Part shown: one piece after another, positions 50,029-58,384 of the stretch
How the letters are laid out: each line of letters starts with the position of its first letter
How positions within the stretch are numbered: position 1 is the first letter of the stretch
Assembly (NCBI RefSeq): GCF_965219715.1
Contig: NZ_OZ244785.1
Span: forward strand, 3,844,001 to 3,908,000
Source: Bacterioplanoides sp965219715
GTDB taxonomy: Bacteria; Pseudomonadota; Gammaproteobacteria; Pseudomonadales; Oceanobacteraceae
Direction of reading: 5' to 3'
DNA: 64,000 nt
The notes under the pieces: model-generated
What the model saw: the letters and a program-made list of their open reading frames with translations, nothing else
Told to the model about the DNA's origin: nothing
Databases searched by the model: none
Translations under genes and position numbers: made by a program

Positions 50029-50361
50029 GTGACTGCAAACAAAACCGATCATCTGCATGGGATTACCCTGGAAAAGCTGCTGAATGAGCTGGTGGATCAG
50101 TATGGCTGGAAAACCTTATCCGGCTGGGTGCGGATTAACTGTTTTCGTTCCGACCCGAGCATTAAGTCGAGTCTGAAATTCTTACGCAAAACGCCCTGGG
50201 CACGTGCTCAGGTAGAAGCGGTATTTATTGCCTATAAAGAGGGCAAAGATAATCAGCAAATCAGTACCATTGTGAAAGAGATGGCCGGTTTTTCTGCCAA
50301 ACAGAAACCGGCTGCTGCGGATAAGCCGGGCGAAAAGGTGAATCCCTGGGCAAAACGCTGA
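50029..50361 (+). CDS. VF530 (DUF2132)-family protein
   Basis: 110 residues from GTG 50029. The segment LHGITLEKLLNELVDQYGWKTLSGWVRINCFRSDPSIKSSLKFLRKTPWARAQVEAVFI matches the VF530 family of small DNA-binding-like proteins from marine gammaproteobacteria. The Lys/Pro-rich C-terminal tail (SAKQKPAAADKPGEKVNPW) is typical of an accessory extension. Function unknown. Confidence 0.88.
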   Translation: MTANKTDHLHGITLEKLLNELVDQYGWKTLSGWVRINCFRSDPSIKSSLKFLRKTPWARAQVEAVFIAYKEGKDNQQISTIVKEMAGFSAKQKPAAADKPGEKVNPWAKR

Positions 50362-50491
50362 TTCTTTTATTAGCAATACGTCAAACGGCAACAGTCCGTT
50401 ACTTTTATTCTTTCGTTAACCCTTCTATTGTTTCTCCATTCGCCACGGTAAACCGATATACCGTGGCTCATAATTACAAAGGAGAATCGCC

Positions 50492-51493
50492 ATGATTAAA
50501 GCCTACGCCGCAACCGAACCGGGTGGTGAACTAAAGCCGTTTGAATACGATCCGGGCCCTCTCGGTGATCACGATGTGGAAATTGATGTCGAATATTGCG
50601 GCATTTGTCACAGTGACCTGAGCATGCTGAATAACGAGTGGGGCATTACGCAATACCCGTTTGTTCCTGGTCATGAGGTGGCGGGTAAAGTTGCTGCCGT
50701 CGGTAAACACGTCGCTAAATTCAAGGTCGGCGATCGTGTTGGTTTGGGCTGGCATGCCGGTTATTGCAATGAATGTCAGACCTGTATGGAAGGTGATCAC
50801 AACCTGTGTGGTTCTGCTCAGGGCACCATTGTTGGCCGCCATGGCGGTTTCGCCGATAAGGTTCGCGCTCAGGCATCCAGTGTGGTTGCGTTACCTGAAG
50901 GTCTGGATAGCGAGAAAGCCGGCCCGCTGTTTTGTGGCGGCATCACGGTTTATAACCCGATGGTTCAGTTTGATGTGAAGCCAACTGCCCGCGTGGGTGT
51001 GGTGGGTATTGGTGGCCTCGGTCATATGGCGCTGCAGTTTCTTAATGCCTGGGGCTGCGAAGTCACTGCGTTTACCTCTTCGGAATCGAAACGTCAGGAA
51101 GCACTTGAACTGGGTGCTCATCACACGCTGGATTCACGCGATAAAGACGCATTAAAAACCGCGGCGTACAGCTTCGATCTGATTCTGTCGACGGTGAATG
51201 TTTCCCTCGATTGGAACAGCTACATCAACACATTAAAACCACGCGGCCGCTTACATCTTGTAGGTGCGGTTCTGGAGCCGGTAGCGGTGAGTGTATTTGC
51301 GTTAATGGGGGCACAGCGCAGTGTGTCTTCATCACCTGTGGGCAGCCCGGCGGTGATTGCTGAGATGTTGGATTTCGCTAACCGCCACGATATCGAACCT
51401 AAAGTGGAAGTCTTTGATATGGCTGACGTTAATAAGGCGGTTGAGCGGTTGGAGAATGGCAGCCCACGTTATCGTGTGGTGTTGAAGAAATAG
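50492..51493 (+). CDS. Zinc-dependent NAD(P) alcohol dehydrogenase (YahK-like)
   Basis: 333 residues. The catalytic-Zn motif VEYCGICHSDLSML and GHEVAG, the structural-Zn Cys set CNECQTCMEGDHNLC, and the Rossmann VGVVGIGGLGHMALQF are all present. The MDR subfamily is that of YahK/cinnamyl-alcohol-dehydrogenase-like NADP aldehyde reductases. It would reduce aldehydes to alcohols or the reverse. It has an aaaggaga ribosome site and is transcribed alone. Confidence 0.93.
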   Translation: MIKAYAATEPGGELKPFEYDPGPLGDHDVEIDVEYCGICHSDLSMLNNEWGITQYPFVPGHEVAGKVAAVGKHVAKFKVGDRVGLGWHAGYCNECQTCMEGDHNLCGSAQGTIVGRHGGFADKVRAQASSVVALPEGLDSEKAGPLFCGGITVYNPMVQFDVKPTARVGVVGIGGLGHMALQFLNAWGCEVTAFTSSESKRQEALELGAHHTLDSRDKDALKTAAYSFDLILSTVNVSLDWNSYINTLKPRGRLHLVGAVLEPVAVSVFALMGAQRSVSSSPVGSPAVIAEMLDFANRHDIEPKVEVFDMADVNKAVERLENGSPRYRVVLKK

Positions 51494-51556
51494 CAGGGCC
51501 GAAGAAGTACCAGAGCTGAATAAATAATGCCGCAAACAAACGCTGCCTGCCTGACG

Positions 51557-52147
51557 TCAGAACGTGGCAGTCAGCGTTAATAATGCCCCTTTGGTCGTCA
51601 GATCAAAGGCGCGCTGATTACCGGAAAACAACGCTTTCTGTTTGCGATAGATCAGCTCCGGACCAATGGATAACAAGTGGTTGTAACGCCAGCGCAGACC
51701 AAGGTTTGCGTAATAGCCCTGGCCATCTTCTTCTGTTTTCTGCTGTTTTGCAGGCTGCAGATCCAGATAACTCTCGTGCAGCGTTATGTTTGTTTGGTAT
51801 TTCAGCCAGCCTGCGCTGGCTGAAATTTGCCAGTTACGGCCGATGTCTGAATAAGCAAACAGCCCGAGCATCAGCTCTCTTGATTTAAACTTCAGATAAT
51901 AATCACCGGCGTTGTCACGCTGGGTTTCTGATCGAAGGTCATTAAATCCGCCAAGGCCAGCCTCTGCTCCCCAGCTGTCACCAATCGAAAAGCGGCCGCG
52001 TATATTCAGGTATTGGTCACTTTCGAGCTTGGTATCGGCGTTGGTGGATTGATTAGCGCCACAACAACCTAACTCCAGCTGGAATGTATCGGCTTGTGCC
52101 AGTGGTGCTAGCAGTGTGGATAGCAACATCCAGAATGTCGTCTTCAT
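51557..52147 (-). CDS. Small outer-membrane beta-barrel protein
   Basis: 196 residues with a signal peptide (ending near AQADT). The sequence alternates hydrophobic and polar residues in about eight strands (YLNIRGRFSIGDSWGAEAGLGGF, ELMLGLFAYSDIGRNWQISASAGWL, YYANLGLRWRYNHLLSIGPELIY) and ends LTLTATF with the terminal Phe. The layout fits an OmpA/OmpX-type barrel. It overlaps the upstream lipoprotein gene by 4 bases, so the two are likely made together. Confidence 0.72.
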   Translation of the reverse strand: MKTTFWMLLSTLLAPLAQADTFQLELGCCGANQSTNADTKLESDQYLNIRGRFSIGDSWGAEAGLGGFNDLRSETQRDNAGDYYLKFKSRELMLGLFAYSDIGRNWQISASAGWLKYQTNITLHESYLDLQPAKQQKTEEDGQGYYANLGLRWRYNHLLSIGPELIYRKQKALFSGNQRAFDLTTKGALLTLTATF

Positions 52148-53067
52148 GGCTCATACCTCACATTAACGCTGTCGCTGCGACTCATGGTGACACTGCCTCC
52201 GTTCACCCCTGAGCCGAGTTGCCCAATTTGAATACGGAAGAGTTTCAGCTCCAGATTGCAGTATTCAATCGGATATGAGCGGGTGACACTGGACTTAAGG
52301 CTGAACAATCCGAAGGTAACAATATCCAGAAACGGCACTCCGAGAGAGCGGTACAGCGGGAAAAATATGCCGCCGGGTTTTACGTCTTCTTTCACCTCAA
52401 CGGATTGTGGCAGAGCTTGCTCCAGCTGAAGGGTGAAGCTGCCATTATCGGTAGTGGTAAATTTTTTGGTGAAGCTGCTGGAATGCACGCCGGAGTGACA
52501 GGCTGCGATGCTGATGACTTCCGCCTGATAGTTGTCGTTTGTAGTGTTCCAGCTAACGATGGCTTCGTCTGTGCGACTGCGATAGGTTGTGTCTGGTAGT
52601 GGTTCGTTGATGCGAACCGACGGCGGGAAAACTCCACGGGCGGAATAGCCAACCAGTCTGCCAGCCTGGCTCTCGACTTTAAGCAGATCGCTGGGATACC
52701 AACGTTGATTGCGGGCAACGTCGGGTTCGAAGCGAATATCAATGATGACTTCCGTGCCGCTGTTATTATCGTCTAACGAATTCTGATACAGCCCCGGAAC
52801 ATCGGCGGTGTAACGCAGTTCGCGCTGCTGGCTGGTGTTGCGGGCATAAAAAATATCGCCACCAACCAACGGGCGAAGCTGGCCGTTGAGATAGGCAGAA
52901 GCGGCGACGCTGGCTTGCTGTTGGTCGACGGGTAAATCAGCCCGGATGCGCAGCGATACACCTTCGCTGGCGATATTTTCTGGTTTGTCATCGGATTTGT
53001 TGCAGCCGCTGCTCAGCGCCCCGAGCAATATCGCGCAGCTCATGCGTAGATAAAAATGCGTGCGCAT
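52144..53067 (-). CDS. Hypothetical lipoprotein coupled to the beta-barrel gene
   Basis: 307 residues with a lipobox in LLGALSSGCNKSDD (Cys 22). The mature part shows beta-rich segments (SLRIRADLPVDQQQASVAAS, EVIIDIRFEPDVA, SFTLQLEQALPQSVEV) and a hydrophobic patch near 245-270 (FFPLYRSLGVPFLDIVTFGLF). No domain is recognised. The last codons overlap the start of the beta-barrel gene (ATGA), implying co-translation and perhaps a complex at the outer membrane. Confidence 0.7.
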   Translation of the reverse strand: MRTHFYLRMSCAILLGALSSGCNKSDDKPENIASEGVSLRIRADLPVDQQQASVAASAYLNGQLRPLVGGDIFYARNTSQQRELRYTADVPGLYQNSLDDNNSGTEVIIDIRFEPDVARNQRWYPSDLLKVESQAGRLVGYSARGVFPPSVRINEPLPDTTYRSRTDEAIVSWNTTNDNYQAEVISIAACHSGVHSSSFTKKFTTTDNGSFTLQLEQALPQSVEVKEDVKPGGIFFPLYRSLGVPFLDIVTFGLFSLKSSVTRSYPIEYCNLELKLFRIQIGQLGSGVNGGSVTMSRSDSVNVRYEP

Positions 53068-53290
53068 AGGTTCGTCCGTGAAGTTTGCAATTAATAAAAA
53101 TCATTATACTGAATATGGCCAGATAAACTGCACCACTTCAGGAATTCGTTGGTCGGTCGATTCTGCGGTGAATACCAAGCCGTTATCATCGTGTTAGCGG
53201 ATGAACATAATATGAACGGAATCCGCGCTGATCGCTCAGGTACAGGCTGTTTTGAAGGGAGGGAAAAGGGGCAAAAAGCGCGCAAATAAA

Positions 53291-53319
53291 TTTACCCGCA
53301 GGGGCTCTTCTGGTATCCT
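53291..53319 (+). promoter_or_regulatory. Candidate pyrG promoter
   Basis: TTTACC (53291-53296) and TATCCT (53314-53319) have a 17-base spacer, about 105 bases before pyrG. This is the best match I see in the 357-bp gap from 53068; no gene is supported there. The rest shows no clear repeat. Confidence 0.4.
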
Positions 53320-53424
53320 GCCCTCCCATCTTGAGTGAAGCTTTGGCAACTCTGACCGACACAGGTTAGCGACCCTGCTGAGTCTTCCATTTTTATATTT
53401 ATCTTCTCGTTCTGCGGACCTTCT

Positions 53425-55047
53425 ATGACACGATTTATTTTCGTTACGGGTGGTGTTGTTTCTTCTTTAGGGAAAGGCATCGCTTCAGCATCTCTGGCTG
53501 CTATTCTGGAGGCGCGTGGCCTCAAGGTCACCATGCTCAAGTTGGACCCTTACATCAATGTTGACCCTGGCACGATGAGCCCGTTTCAGCATGGTGAAGT
53601 TTTTGTTACCGAAGATGGCGCAGAAACCGATCTGGACTTAGGTCACTACGAGCGTTTTATCCGTACCAAGATGTCTCGTCGCAATAACTTCACCACCGGT
53701 CGTATTTACACCGATGTTCTGGCAAAAGAACGTCGTGGTGATTACTTAGGTGGCACGGTTCAGGTGATTCCGCACATCACTGACGAAATCAAACGTCGTG
53801 TCTTGGAAGGTGCTGAAGGCGCTGATGTGGCGCTGGTGGAAATCGGTGGCACCGTGGGTGATATCGAATCTCAGCCATTCCTGGAAGCGGTTCGTCAAAT
53901 GAAGGTAGAGCTGGGTTCTAAGCGCGCGCTGTCGATGCACCTGACTCTGGTTCCTTATATCGCTACTGCAGGCGAAACCAAAACCAAGCCAACTCAGCAC
54001 TCCGTTAAAGAGATGCGTACCATTGGTTTGCAGCCAGACATTCTGATCTGTCGTTCCGATCACACCATTGATGCTTCTTCCCTGCGTAAGATTGCGCTGT
54101 TCACCAACGTGGAAGAGCGTGCGGTAATCCCGCTGGAAGATGCCGACACTATTTATAAAATCCCGGCGATGCTGAACAAAGCAGGCCTGGACGAATATAT
54201 CGTTGAGAAGTTCGACCTGAGCTGCAACGAAGCCGATTTATCCGAGTGGGCTGAAGTGGCGGATGCCAAGCTGAACCCGGAGCGCGAAGTTCATATCGCC
54301 ATGGTTGGTAAATACATGGAGCTGCTGGACGCGTATAAGTCTCTTATCGAAGCCGTTGATCACGCCGGTATTCACCATAAAGTGAAGGTGAAAATCGACT
54401 TTATCGATGCTGAAGACATTGAGCGCAAAGGCACTGATATCCTGAAAGATAAAGCCGCAATTCTGGTTCCGGGTGGTTTTGGTAATCGTGGTGTGGAAGG
54501 CAAGATCCGCACGGTTCAGTGCGCTCGTGAAAACAAAATCCCATTCCTGGGTATCTGTTTAGGTATGCAGAGTGCGGTAATCGAATTCGCCCGTAACGTG
54601 GTTGGCTGGTCCGACGCCCATTCATCTGAGTTCAGCAATGACACTCAGCACCCGGTTGTTGGTTTAATTACCGAATGGACCGATGCTTCTGGCAATACTG
54701 AAACCCGTACAGAAAACTCTGATCTGGGTGGCACCATGCGTTTAGGTGGTCAGGAGTGTCGTCTGACGGAAGGTTCTAATACCGCGCTGGCTTACGGTTC
54801 TGACGTGATTGTTGAACGTCACCGTCACCGTTATGAAGTTAACGCCAATATGATTGCGGAGCTGGAAAAAGCCGGTTTACGCATTGCCGGTCGCTCCATT
54901 GATGGCGATCTGGTTGAAGTAGTTGAAGTGGTTGATCACCCTTGGTTTGTGGGTTGTCAGTTCCACCCTGAGTTTACGTCTACACCACGTGATGGACACG
55001 GACTGTTTAAAGCATTTATCGCTGCTGCTCTGGATCAGACCAAATAA
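53425..55047 (+). CDS. pyrG: CTP synthase
   Basis: 540 residues, full length. The N-terminal ATP-binding amidoligase domain starts MTRFIFVTGGVVSSLGKGIA (P-loop-like), and the C-terminal class-I glutamine amidotransferase has the nucleophile in FLGICLGMQ with the later His/Glu in WFVGCQFHPEF. It converts UTP to CTP with glutamine. It is first in the pyrG-eno-ftsB-ispD block; kdsA, often between pyrG and eno in Pseudomonas, is absent. Confidence 0.98.
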   Translation: MTRFIFVTGGVVSSLGKGIASASLAAILEARGLKVTMLKLDPYINVDPGTMSPFQHGEVFVTEDGAETDLDLGHYERFIRTKMSRRNNFTTGRIYTDVLAKERRGDYLGGTVQVIPHITDEIKRRVLEGAEGADVALVEIGGTVGDIESQPFLEAVRQMKVELGSKRALSMHLTLVPYIATAGETKTKPTQHSVKEMRTIGLQPDILICRSDHTIDASSLRKIALFTNVEERAVIPLEDADTIYKIPAMLNKAGLDEYIVEKFDLSCNEADLSEWAEVADAKLNPEREVHIAMVGKYMELLDAYKSLIEAVDHAGIHHKVKVKIDFIDAEDIERKGTDILKDKAAILVPGGFGNRGVEGKIRTVQCARENKIPFLGICLGMQSAVIEFARNVVGWSDAHSSEFSNDTQHPVVGLITEWTDASGNTETRTENSDLGGTMRLGGQECRLTEGSNTALAYGSDVIVERHRHRYEVNANMIAELEKAGLRIAGRSIDGDLVEVVEVVDHPWFVGCQFHPEFTSTPRDGHGLFKAFIAAALDQTK

Positions 55048-55079
55048 GTAGCAAGCTGAATAAGTGACTAACGATTTTT

Positions 55080-55101
55080 GAGAGCTGCCTGACCAGCTCT
55101 C
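55080..55101 (+). other. Hairpin between pyrG and eno
   Basis: gagagctg (55080-55087) pairs with cagctctc (55094-55101), followed 9 bases later by a T run. It may be a weak terminator or RNA-processing site allowing different pyrG and eno levels. Confidence 0.5.
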
Positions 55102-55133
55102 AACGCAGAATTTTTTACGGAGATTAAAATAGC

Positions 55134-56426
55134 ATGGCTAACATTATCGACATCAAAGCACGCGAAGTTCTGGATTCACGTGGTAACCCAACCATCGAAG
55201 CAGATGTCACTCTGGAAGGTGGTTTTTTTGGTACTGCTTGTGCGCCAAGTGGTGCATCTACCGGTACTCGTGAAGCACTGGAACTGCGTGATGGCGATAA
55301 GAGCCGCTACCTGGGCAAAGGTGTCCTGAAAGCGGTTGAAAACGTAAACACCACCATCAAGTCTGCACTGGTAGGCATGGACGGTACTGATCAGCGTGCT
55401 CTGGATAACAAAATGCTGGAGCTGGACGGCACTGACAACAAAGCTAACCTGGGTGCAAACGCTATCCTGGCTGTATCTCTGGCGGCGGCTAAAGCAGCTG
55501 CAACGGCTAAAGGTGTTGAGCTGTACGAACACATCGCTGACATCAACGGTACTGCTGGCCAGTACTCTATGCCTGTTCCAATGATGAACATCATTAACGG
55601 TGGCGAGCACGCAGACAACAACGTTGATATTCAGGAATTTATGGTTCAGCCAGTTGGCGCACCAACTTTCGCTGAAGCGCTGCGTGCCGGTGCTGAAATC
55701 TTCCACAGCCTGAAAAAAGTTCTGTCTTCTCAGGGCCTGAACACGGCAGTAGGTGATGAAGGTGGTTTCGCACCTAACCTGGCATCTAACGCTGATGCTC
55801 TGGCCGCTATTAAAGAAGCTGTTGCAAACGCTGGTTATGAGTTGGGCAAAGATACTACTCTGGCTCTGGACTGTGCTTCTTCTGAATTCTACGTTGACGG
55901 CAAGTACGACCTGAAAGGCGAAGGCAAAGTATTCTCTGCAGAAGAATTCTCTGACTACCTGGCTGAACTGTGTGACCAGTACCCAATCGTTTCTATCGAA
56001 GACGGTCAGGACGAATCTGACTGGGATGGCTGGAAGTACCAAACTGAAAAACTGGGCGCTAAAGTACAGCTGGTGGGTGACGACCTGTTCGTAACCAACA
56101 CTAAGATCCTGAAAGAAGGCATCGAAAAAGACATCGCTAACTCTATCCTGATCAAGTTCAACCAGATCGGTTCTCTGACCGAAACTCTGGAAGCGATCAA
56201 GATGGCAAAAGACGCGGGTTACACCGCTGTGATTTCTCACCGTTCCGGTGAAACTGAAGACACGACTATTGCTGATCTGGCGGTTGGTACTTGTGCTGGT
56301 CAGATTAAGACCGGTTCTCTGTGTCGTTCTGACCGTGTTGCTAAGTACAACCGTCTGCTGCGCATCGAAGAGCAGCTGGGTGCTAAAGCTCCGTATAATG
56401 GTCTGAAAGAAATTAAAGGTCAGTAA
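55134..56426 (+). CDS. eno: Enolase
   Basis: 430 residues. Signatures: VLDSRGNPTIEADV, GANAILAVSLA, NGGEHADNNVDIQEFM, GDEGGFAPNL, the catalytic Glu/Asp region SIEDGQDESDW and SHRSGETEDTTIADLAVG. It interconverts 2-phosphoglycerate and phosphoenolpyruvate and often binds the RNA degradosome. The codon usage is highly biased, as expected for strong expression. Its 3' region contains two elements of the structured repeat family. Confidence 0.98.
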   Translation: MANIIDIKAREVLDSRGNPTIEADVTLEGGFFGTACAPSGASTGTREALELRDGDKSRYLGKGVLKAVENVNTTIKSALVGMDGTDQRALDNKMLELDGTDNKANLGANAILAVSLAAAKAAATAKGVELYEHIADINGTAGQYSMPVPMMNIINGGEHADNNVDIQEFMVQPVGAPTFAEALRAGAEIFHSLKKVLSSQGLNTAVGDEGGFAPNLASNADALAAIKEAVANAGYELGKDTTLALDCASSEFYVDGKYDLKGEGKVFSAEEFSDYLAELCDQYPIVSIEDGQDESDWDGWKYQTEKLGAKVQLVGDDLFVTNTKILKEGIEKDIANSILIKFNQIGSLTETLEAIKMAKDAGYTAVISHRSGETEDTTIADLAVGTCAGQIKTGSLCRSDRVAKYNRLLRIEEQLGAKAPYNGLKEIKGQ

Positions 56427-56461
56427 CATCTGACTTCTCTGGTTTAGCTGTTGGGATGAAT

Positions 56462-56620
56462 CAGAGTTTGTAATAGCAGCAACAGGATGTTGCGTGAGCA
56501 TCGAAGGCACAGGGACAAAATTGCAGGATGCAAATTTTGCACAGCGTCGCTGCCCGAAGGGCGAGCTACAGGGAAGTAGCGAGTGACGTGCCTTGCGATG
56601 CGGGCGGCTTACAAATTCTG
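56462..56620 (+). repeat. Structured repeat element after eno, copy 1, expanded
   Basis: The closing stem cagagtttgtaa (56462-56473) / ttacaaattctg (56609-56620) has one G-U wobble. Inside are hairpin gcaaca-gga-tgttgc (56479-56493) and an outer aaggcac / gtgcctt pair (from 56504 and ending at 56594) whose tip has been replaced by further hairpins: a caaaattgca-gga-tgcaaattttg-type hairpin, gccc-gaa-gggc, and gctac-agggaa-gtagc. It is the longest copy in the window. Confidence 0.75.
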
Positions 56621-56660
56621 GTTTATCCTGATAGCGGAAACAGAGCTTGATTGAAATCGT

Positions 56661-56770
56661 AAAAGAGGCTGCATATTATTCTTAGCCACCGGATCGGTGG
56701 GCCATCCATGGCCCTCGATCCTACCGCGACTTCCTGTCGCTGTTTTAAGAATAATAAGCAGCCTCTTTTT
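56661..56770 (+). repeat. Structured repeat element after eno, copy 2, in a 24-bp terminator-like stem
   Basis: A 24-bp closing stem (56661-56684 with 56746-56769) with a single mismatch runs into a T-rich tail. Its head contains gatc-linked arms with ggtgggcc-atccat-ggccc and hairpin gcgac-ttcct-gtcgc, the inverted family layout. The stem plus T run is a strong transcription terminator for eno. Confidence 0.8.
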
Positions 56771-56810
56771 TATTATTCGAGAAAACCATAACAACAAGAA
56801 AGGAGGGCGT

Positions 56811-57098
56811 ATGCGTTGGTTGATTTACACACTTATCCCAGCAGCTTTATTGCTGATCCTTTTATATCGTTTGTGGTTTGACGATACCGGTCTGATTGCC
56901 AGTGAAAAATTGCAGCAGGAAATTGAACAGCTGCAACAAGATAACGAAGTTCAGCAAGATCAGAATGATTCGTTATTGGCTGAAGTTAAAGACCTGAAAA
57001 CCGGGAATGAAATTCTCGAAGAAAAAGCGCGCGAAGATCTCGGTTTAGTGCGTAAAGGTGAAACCTTTATTCTATTTGTTGATCCTGCGAAAAAATGA
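56811..57098 (+). CDS. ftsB: Cell division protein FtsB
   Basis: 95 residues from ATG 56811 with a strong site (aaggaggg); the longer upstream frame reads through the repeat element and is rejected. One membrane helix (about 4-20, LIYTLIPAALLLILLYRLW) is followed by a periplasmic leucine-zipper-like coiled coil (LQQEIEQLQQDNEVQQDQND) and EEKAREDLGLVRKGE. FtsB bridges FtsQ and FtsL in the divisome. Its stop overlaps the ispD start. Confidence 0.95.
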   Translation: MRWLIYTLIPAALLLILLYRLWFDDTGLIASEKLQQEIEQLQQDNEVQQDQNDSLLAEVKDLKTGNEILEEKAREDLGLVRKGETFILFVDPAKK

Positions 57099-57841
57099 CC
57101 TCCAGTACTTCACAACAAACTGATTCTCCAAAATTCTGGCCAATTTTACCGGCGGCTGGTGTTGGCAGTCGTATGCAGGCTGACCGACCGAAACAGTATT
57201 TACCATTGCACGGCCAGTTTTTAATGGATCACACACTGCAGGTGATGTTGAGTTATCCCAAGTTTGAGCAACTGGTGTTGGTGTTATCGGAAACCGATCC
57301 CTATTGGCCGGAAAGTTTGTTCGCCAGTGATTCACGTATTATTCGTGCACCGGGCGGTAGCGAGCGTTGTTATTCAGTATTAAACGGCTTACAAGCGCTG
57401 GAAGGTATTGCTGCCGATGATGACTGGGTGGCGGTCCACGATGTGGCTCGCCCGTGTTTGCAGCACTCAGATCTGGATGCGTTATTTTCATCATTGGAAA
57501 ATTCCGATTCAGAAAAGACCGGAGCTTGTGGTGCCATCTTAGCGTCACCAACCCGCGATACCATGAAGCGTGGTGTTAAACAGCCAGACGGTACCATTGC
57601 CATTGATCATACCGTCGAACGTGAACAACTGTGGCACGCGTTAACACCACAGGTATTCCGTTATGGCGAGTTAAAACAAGCGCTGGAATTCTGCTTGCAG
57701 AATAAACTGGAAGTAACCGATGAAGCGTCGGCGCTGGAGCAGATAAAACAGCAACCGTTATTAGTGGAAGGCCGGGCTGACAATATTAAAGTCACCCGTC
57801 CGGAAGATCTGGCGTTAGCCGAGTTGTTTTTATCACGGTAG
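57095..57841 (+). CDS. ispD: 2-C-methyl-D-erythritol 4-phosphate cytidylyltransferase
   Basis: 248 residues. The nucleotide-binding N-terminus PAAGVGSRMQADRPKQYL is slightly changed from the usual PAAGxGxR. Further motifs are GGSERCYSVLNGLQAL, VHDVARPCL, TRDTMKR, LWHALTPQVFRYGEL and VTDEASALE. IspD couples CTP to MEP in isoprenoid synthesis. It is followed by ispF, its pathway partner. Confidence 0.97.
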   Translation: MTSSTSQQTDSPKFWPILPAAGVGSRMQADRPKQYLPLHGQFLMDHTLQVMLSYPKFEQLVLVLSETDPYWPESLFASDSRIIRAPGGSERCYSVLNGLQALEGIAADDDWVAVHDVARPCLQHSDLDALFSSLENSDSEKTGACGAILASPTRDTMKRGVKQPDGTIAIDHTVEREQLWHALTPQVFRYGELKQALEFCLQNKLEVTDEASALEQIKQQPLLVEGRADNIKVTRPEDLALAELFLSR

Positions 57842-57895
57842 CTTTTACCGGAACTAGTTTTCCGTTTTTAATTTTTTAAACACTGAGATCAGATT

Positions 57896-58372
57896 ATGCG
57901 TATTGGCCACGGCTTTGATGTTCATAAATTCGGCGAAGGGGAGTTTGTTACCTTAGGTGGTGTGCAAATTCCTTATGAAAAAGGTCTGATCGCTCATTCT
58001 GATGGTGATGTTGCGCTGCACGCGTTATCCGATGCGTTATTAGGTGCGGCTGCTCTGGGCGATATTGGTAAACATTTCCCGGATACCGACGATGCCTACT
58101 CGGGTGCCGACAGCCGTGTTCTATTGCGCCATGTTGTCGAACTAATTTGCGATAAAGGTTACCGCGTTGGTAACGTCGACATCACAATTATTGCCCAGGC
58201 GCCGAAGATGGCTCCGCATATCCAGGCGATGCGCGAAAATATCGCCGCAGACCTGAACGTTCGCCTCGACGATGTCAACGTAAAAGCCACCACCACTGAA
58301 AAGTTAGGTTTTGAAGGCCGTAAAGAAGGCATCTCGACTCATGCTGTCGCTTTGCTGCTGGTAGCCGAATAA
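57896..58372 (+). CDS. ispF: 2-C-methyl-D-erythritol 2,4-cyclodiphosphate synthase
   Basis: 158 residues. The start MRIGHGFDVHKFGEG carries the zinc ligands Asp and His; AHSDGDVALHALSDALLGAAALGDIGKHFPDTD and TTTEKLGFEGRKEGIS complete the active site. It cyclises CDP-ME-2-phosphate. It lies 54 bases after ispD. Confidence 0.98.
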   Translation: MRIGHGFDVHKFGEGEFVTLGGVQIPYEKGLIAHSDGDVALHALSDALLGAAALGDIGKHFPDTDDAYSGADSRVLLRHVVELICDKGYRVGNVDITIIAQAPKMAPHIQAMRENIAADLNVRLDDVNVKATTTEKLGFEGRKEGISTHAVALLLVAE

Positions 58373-58384
58373 AGAATTAATTGA

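Noticed and set aside
55176..56510. 444-codon open frame antisense to enolase
   Set aside because: It is a shadow of the strongly biased enolase codon usage. The translation is low in recognisable motifs and the enolase frame is unmistakable.
56697..56810. 38-codon extension of FtsB
   Set aside because: It reads through the structured repeat and terminator stem; the ATG at 56811 has a strong ribosome site and gives the normal FtsB length.
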